This document shows, one piece after another, positions 60,840 through 64,000 of a stretch of DNA of 64,000 nt. The number at the start of each line of letters is the position of its first letter. Position 1 is the stretch's first letter. The position numbers were made by a program, and so were the translations under genes. A model generated the notes under the pieces. It worked only from the letters and a program-made list of their open reading frames with translations. It was not told the DNA's origin and did no database searches. The stretch covers positions 6,856,501-6,920,500 of the forward strand of contig NZ_CP112998.1 of the NCBI RefSeq assembly GCF_026625565.1, given 5' to 3'. This DNA comes from Dyadobacter pollutisoli. Its GTDB lineage: Bacteria; Bacteroidota; Bacteroidia; Cytophagales; Spirosomataceae.

Positions 60840-61847
60840 TCAAAAAGCCGGTGCTTTTAAACGCAGCCCCGAATCTTCTGGCAGTCCGAAAAGCAAGTTC
60901 AGGTTCTGCACAGCGTGTCCCGAAGCGCCTTTGGTAAGATTGTCGATAATGCTTGAAATCAGCAATTGACCATCGTGTACTTCCAGGTGAATCAGGCATT
61001 TGTTGGTATTAACAACTTGCTTCAGGTCAATGGGTGTGTCGCTGACATGCGTAAATGGATGCGATGCGTAAAAGCTCTTGTAAATGCTTTTTGCTTCTTC
61101 CAGGGTTCCGTCAAACGCAGTGTACACATTCGCCATAATTCCGCGGGTATAGTCGCCACGATAAGGGACGAAGTTAACCGCCTTGTCAAAGCCATCCTGC
61201 AATTTCCCGAGACTCATCTTAATCTCAGTCAAATGTTGATGCGTAAAAGCCTTATATATCGACACATTGTTATTACGCCAGGTAAAATGCGTGGTGGCGC
61301 TCAACGACTGACCTGCGCCGGTACTACCTGTGACTGCGCTAACATGAATGTCATCTTTAATCAGCCCTGCATTCGCAAGTGGTAAAATCGCCAGTTCAAT
61401 GCTTGTCGCAAAACAACCCGGATTAGCAATTTTGGTCGCAGTTCTGATTTTCTCTCTTTGTAATTCGGGTAACCCGTAAACAAACCCGCCGGATTCGTTA
61501 CGGAAATCAGTACTCAGGTCAATGATTTTAATGTTGTCTGAAACAGCATACTCATCCAGAAACTTTTTGGATTCGCCGTGACCAGAGCACAGAAAAATAG
61601 CATTCAGGTTTTGGTCATTCAAAAGTGTTTGAACGTCTTCACCTGAAAAGATCAGATCTGTATCGCCTAGCAAGTCAGTATGCGTCGCGTAAACCGGTTT
61701 CCCAGCCTGGCTTTTACTATGTGCAAAAGCTATTTCTACATTCGGGTGATTGATCAAAATCCTAATCAGCTCCCCGCCCGTGTAGCCCGCCGCGCCTATT
61801 ATACCTACCTTAAGAGAGTCTATGAGTTTATGAGTTGATAAGGTCAT
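60840..61847 (-). CDS. argC: N-acyl-gamma-glutamyl-phosphate reductase
   Basis: 335 residues. NADP-binding start KVGIIGAAGYTGGELIRIL, catalytic Cys in IANPGCFATSIELA, and YRGDYTRGIMANVY and GASGHAVQNLNLLFG typical of ArgC. The family normally starts right at the KVGI strand; here 12 extra residues (MTLSTHKLIDSL) precede it, encoded by the repeat sequence that borders the inserted four-helix-bundle gene. No other start codon is available, so the repeat supplies the start. 6 nt after the four-helix-bundle gene. Confidence 0.94.
   Translation of the reverse strand: MTLSTHKLIDSLKVGIIGAAGYTGGELIRILINHPNVEIAFAHSKSQAGKPVYATHTDLLGDTDLIFSGEDVQTLLNDQNLNAIFLCSGHGESKKFLDEYAVSDNIKIIDLSTDFRNESGGFVYGLPELQREKIRTATKIANPGCFATSIELAILPLANAGLIKDDIHVSAVTGSTGAGQSLSATTHFTWRNNNVSIYKAFTHQHLTEIKMSLGKLQDGFDKAVNFVPYRGDYTRGIMANVYTAFDGTLEEAKSIYKSFYASHPFTHVSDTPIDLKQVVNTNKCLIHLEVHDGQLLISSIIDNLTKGASGHAVQNLNLLFGLPEDSGLRLKAPAF
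61824..61835. repeat. Left inverted repeat flanking the four-helix-bundle gene
   Basis: GAGTTTATGAGT, exact reverse complement of 62222-62233. The similarity extends about 5 bp outward with a one-base offset. It lies inside the argC 5' end and encodes THKL of its unusual N-terminus. Confidence 0.65.
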
Positions 61848-61853
61848 TTTTAT

Positions 61854-62213
61854 TTAGCTAATGTTACGAACTGTCTTTATCAGAGATACTAGCATAGCCT
61901 TGATCTCTTTAATTTCTAGATTGCGTAACTCAAATATTTCATTGGTTATATATTGTAAGTCCTTTGAAAGAAGTAAGTAATATTCTGTTTCATGCAAAGA
62001 ACCCAAAGAGATCTGAAAGAAATTTGCAATATCCAGGGCACCTTTTTTACCACATCCCTCTGCTAAGTTAGCAGCAATCGAAACGCTCGATCTACGCATT
62101 TGTGAAACCAGTCCAAACGTCTCGTTCTTCGGGAAAATATTGGTAATTTGATATACCTCCAATACAAATCGATGTGACTTTTGCCAGACCTTCAGCTCCT
62201 GATAATTTTGCAT
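61854..62213 (-). CDS. Four-helix-bundle protein (23S rRNA IVP/S23 family)
   Basis: 119 residues starting MQNYQELKVWQKSHRFVLEVY with GLVSQMRRSSVSIAANLAEGCGK and FFQISLGSLHETEYYLLLSKDL, the hallmarks of the S23/IVP family. Such genes were first found in intervening sequences of 23S rRNA genes and also occur scattered in genomes, often next to repeats. Here it stands between argG and argC on the same strand, 27 nt and 6 nt away, and is bordered by 12-bp inverted repeats (61824-61835 and 62222-62233). It has no known part in arginine synthesis and looks inserted. Confidence 0.93.
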   Translation of the reverse strand: MQNYQELKVWQKSHRFVLEVYQITNIFPKNETFGLVSQMRRSSVSIAANLAEGCGKKGALDIANFFQISLGSLHETEYYLLLSKDLQYITNEIFELRNLEIKEIKAMLVSLIKTVRNIS

Positions 62214-62221
62214 AGAAAAGA

Positions 62222-62233
62222 CTCATAAACTCT
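62222..62233. repeat. Right inverted repeat flanking the four-helix-bundle gene
   Basis: ACTCATAAACTC, exact reverse complement of 61824-61835, 9 nt upstream of the four-helix-bundle start and between it and argG. A related CTAAACTCATCAACTC follows directly. Confidence 0.65.
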
Positions 62234-62240
62234 AAACTCA

Positions 62241-63443
62241 TCAACTCAAATTCGACTCGCTCACTTTCTGATAAATCATTACCTGGTTTGACGCAACTTT
62301 GGAGAATCCTCTTACGTCATCGCCCGTCCAGGCGTTATTCATTTCGCCGTAGCTACCGAATTTGGAAGACATGAGGTCAAAAGGAGATTCGATTCCTTCT
62401 ACATGGAAGCGGTATGGAGCCAGGTGAACATGCACTGTGCCCGTCACGTGCGATTGCGTATCGGTCAGGAATGTTTCAATGTTACGCATCACTGGTTCCA
62501 CGAACTGTCCTTTGTGTAGAAGGCTTCCGTACCAGTTAGAAAGCTGCTCTTTCCAATATAGTTGTTGCTCGCTCAACACATGTTTTTCCAACGTGTGGTG
62601 CGCTTTAATGATGATCAATGGCGCAGCGGCTTCAAAACCAACGCGGCCTTTGATACCAATAATCGTATCGCCAACATGTATGTCACGGCCAATTCCGAAA
62701 GGTTGTGCAATCGCCGCCAGCTTTTGGATCGCCTGTACGGAATTTTCAAAACTTTCGCCAGCCACGCCTTTCAGCTCACCTTGTACAAATTCCAATGCAA
62801 TGGTTTCAGGCTCTGTTTTGGAAACCTGCGTAGGCCAGGCTGATTCAGGCAAATATTGGTTAGAAGTCAATGTCTCCTTACCACCTACCGAAGTTCCCCA
62901 AAGGCCTTTATTAATGCTATATGCAGCTTTTGCCCACTCGCGGCCAACGCCTTTGGCTGTCAGATATTCAATTTCCGCTTCACGGGAAAGTTTCAGATCG
63001 CGGATCGGGGTAATGATCTCAGCTTCCGGGATAATGATTCTGAAAGCCATATCAAAACGTACCTGGTCATTTCCAGCACCGGTACTACCATGAGCGATCG
63101 CACTGGCTCCGATTTCCTTGGCGTATTCAGCAACTGCTACTGCCTGAAAAACGCGCTCTGCGCTTACGGAAAGAGGATATGTGTTGTTTTTAAGTATATT
63201 TCCAAAAATCAGATACTTGATACAATCATTGTAGTAATCGCTGGTTTTTGAAATAGTTGCATGTTTCTTCACGCCCAAGGCGTATGCATTGGCCTCAATG
63301 GTTTTCAGTTCTTCATCCGAGAAACCACCTGTATCTACCAAAACCGAATGGACTTCGTAACCTTTGTCTTCGGCTAAATATTTTACACAAAAAGAGGTAT
63401 CTAATCCTCCACTGAACGCTAATACTACTTTGGGCTGTGACAT
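62241..63443 (-). CDS. argG: Argininosuccinate synthase
   Basis: Joins citrulline and aspartate with ATP. 400 residues with the PP-loop KVVLAFSGGLDTSFCVKYL, the citrulline/aspartate motif IAHGSTGAGNDQVRFD, YSINKGLWGTSVGGKE and TIIGIKGRVGFEAAAPL. First gene of the arginine cluster in transcription order (argG, four-helix-bundle, argC, argD, carbamoyltransferase); argB, argA/argJ, argE and argH are not in the window. Whether one transcript spans the inserted gene is unknown. Confidence 0.96.
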   Translation of the reverse strand: MSQPKVVLAFSGGLDTSFCVKYLAEDKGYEVHSVLVDTGGFSDEELKTIEANAYALGVKKHATISKTSDYYNDCIKYLIFGNILKNNTYPLSVSAERVFQAVAVAEYAKEIGASAIAHGSTGAGNDQVRFDMAFRIIIPEAEIITPIRDLKLSREAEIEYLTAKGVGREWAKAAYSINKGLWGTSVGGKETLTSNQYLPESAWPTQVSKTEPETIALEFVQGELKGVAGESFENSVQAIQKLAAIAQPFGIGRDIHVGDTIIGIKGRVGFEAAAPLIIIKAHHTLEKHVLSEQQLYWKEQLSNWYGSLLHKGQFVEPVMRNIETFLTDTQSHVTGTVHVHLAPYRFHVEGIESPFDLMSSKFGSYGEMNNAWTGDDVRGFSKVASNQVMIYQKVSESNLS

Positions 63444-63496
63444 TATTCTTATGATATGGATACTTACTTTTACTTAATCAGTTATTGGATGAATTT

Positions 63497-63901
63497 TCAA
63501 CAGGCGGTCAAGAGAGTATCAGCAGGTATTCCGAGATTTTTGCTAAGTTCTCTGATCATTTTGATCGTCAAATTTCTTTTTTTATTTAGAACCTCTGAAA
63601 CCCTGTTTTCACCTCCGAAATATGGAGCAACATCTTTTCTTGTCAGGTGAAGCTGTTCCATTCTTTCTTTGATAGCCTCTATCGGATCCGGTTTTGGGAT
63701 TGGATAATGCCTTTTTTCATAATCGATTGCTAAGACAGTTATGGCTTCAAGAATATCGAGAGCCCTTTTTCTGTCTGCTGGATTTTCAATCAAATCGGCG
63801 TCCAACAACGCATCTATGACTTTACCGGCTTCCTGGAAATCGGATTCATTCGTGATCGGTTTGATCACGATATCTTCCAAATTGATCGCTAGTGCTTTCA
63901 T
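63497..63901 (-). CDS. higA: HigA-family antitoxin (XRE helix-turn-helix)
   Basis: 134 residues. The N-terminal part (KPITNESDFQEAGKVIDALLDA) is the acidic helical region typical of the longer HigA type; the C-terminal part (about 75-130) is an XRE-type helix-turn-helix (RKDVAPYFGGENRVSEVLNKKRNLTIKMIREL). It follows the toxin gene by 7 nt and would bind the toxin and repress the shared promoter. Lies 53 bp upstream of argG on the same strand. Confidence 0.88.
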   Translation of the reverse strand: MKALAINLEDIVIKPITNESDFQEAGKVIDALLDADLIENPADRKRALDILEAITVLAIDYEKRHYPIPKPDPIEAIKERMEQLHLTRKDVAPYFGGENRVSEVLNKKRNLTIKMIRELSKNLGIPADTLLTAC

Positions 63902-63908
63902 AACGCGC

Positions 63909-64000
63909 TTAAATGTTTTTAATGTCGTCTATCTGATCGTATTGACGATGTGTGCCTATAAATCTCACGAACACCAGTTGTTTCTCATATTCAAATTTTG
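63909..64000 (-). CDS. higB: HigB-family toxin, C-terminal fragment
   Basis: The minus-strand frame is open to the window edge and ends with TAA at 63909-63911. The 29 visible residues contain FEYEKQLVFVRFIGTHRQYD followed by QIDDIKNI, which matches the C-terminus of HigB mRNA interferases (the VRFIGTHxxYD motif). Toxin before antitoxin is the usual higBA order. The 5' part lies outside the window. Confidence 0.85.
   Translation of the reverse strand, partial: KFEYEKQLVFVRFIGTHRQYDQIDDIKNI

Noticed and set aside
62437..63093. 218-codon frame opposite argG
   Set aside because: argG is unambiguous, and the opposite translation is Ser/Cys/Pro-rich low-information sequence.
1..64000. tRNA, rRNA, insertion sequence or prophage genes
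   Set aside because: None was recognised by eye in any intergenic gap; a dedicated scan could still reveal small RNAs.

Overview
The window is a chromosomal segment from a member of the Bacteroidota, most likely order Cytophagales and close to Dyadobacter or other Spirosomataceae. This rests on the gene content: a TonB receptor with STN and carboxypeptidase-regulatory domains, DUF4249 lipoproteins, a DAHP synthase-chorismate mutase fusion, a SOTCase-like carbamoyltransferase, a zinc-less L36, few clear Shine-Dalgarno sites and TAnnTTTG-type -7 boxes. No rRNA, tRNA, prophage, transposase or CRISPR array was seen.

Layout. 1-4740: end of the spc operon and the alpha operon (secY tail, map, infA, rpmJ, rpsM, rpsK, rpsD, rpoA, rplQ). 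4890-15764: housekeeping genes (carA, eno, an FtsB/DivIC-like protein, gpmI, ppk2, rdgB, FKBP lipoprotein, nrnA-like, ndk) plus two envelope proteins of unknown role. 15840-20217: fasciclin lipoprotein, DUF1080 protein, then a secreted protein, a pentapeptide-repeat/LytS-type histidine kinase and a LytTR regulator in one operon. 20536-27103: envelope biogenesis (uppS, bamA, two Skp/OmpH chaperones, an Ig-like exported protein). 27140-35126: lspA, proline dehydrogenase, DAHP synthase-chorismate mutase, SGNH hydrolase, tdk, an unknown protein, an HMG-CoA-lyase-like enzyme and a sugar-nucleotide epimerase, with two repeat-rich intergenic regions.

35303-43522 is a co-directional block of exported proteins: an unknown secreted protein translationally coupled to a TonB-dependent receptor, two tandem DUF4249 lipoproteins, and an 800-residue macroglobulin-like protein that carries what looks like a TonB plug domain without a barrel. 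It is the best candidate here for an uncharacterised system. 43519-46384 is a threonine-to-glycine catabolic unit (divergent Lrp/AsnC regulator, tdh, kbl) with two palindromes in the shared promoter region. 46433-54698 holds a transglutaminase, YceI protein, ceramidase-like protein, exported Gfo/Idh/MocA protein, thioesterase, HerA-like ATPase, and an alpha-E/Anbu pair.

54878-64000: glmM and a cysteine desulfurase on the plus strand converge on hemH and an arginine cluster (argG, four-helix-bundle gene, argC, argD, SOTCase-type argF) on the minus strand, with higBA at the window edge. The four-helix-bundle gene is flanked by inverted repeats and appears to have been inserted between argG and argC.
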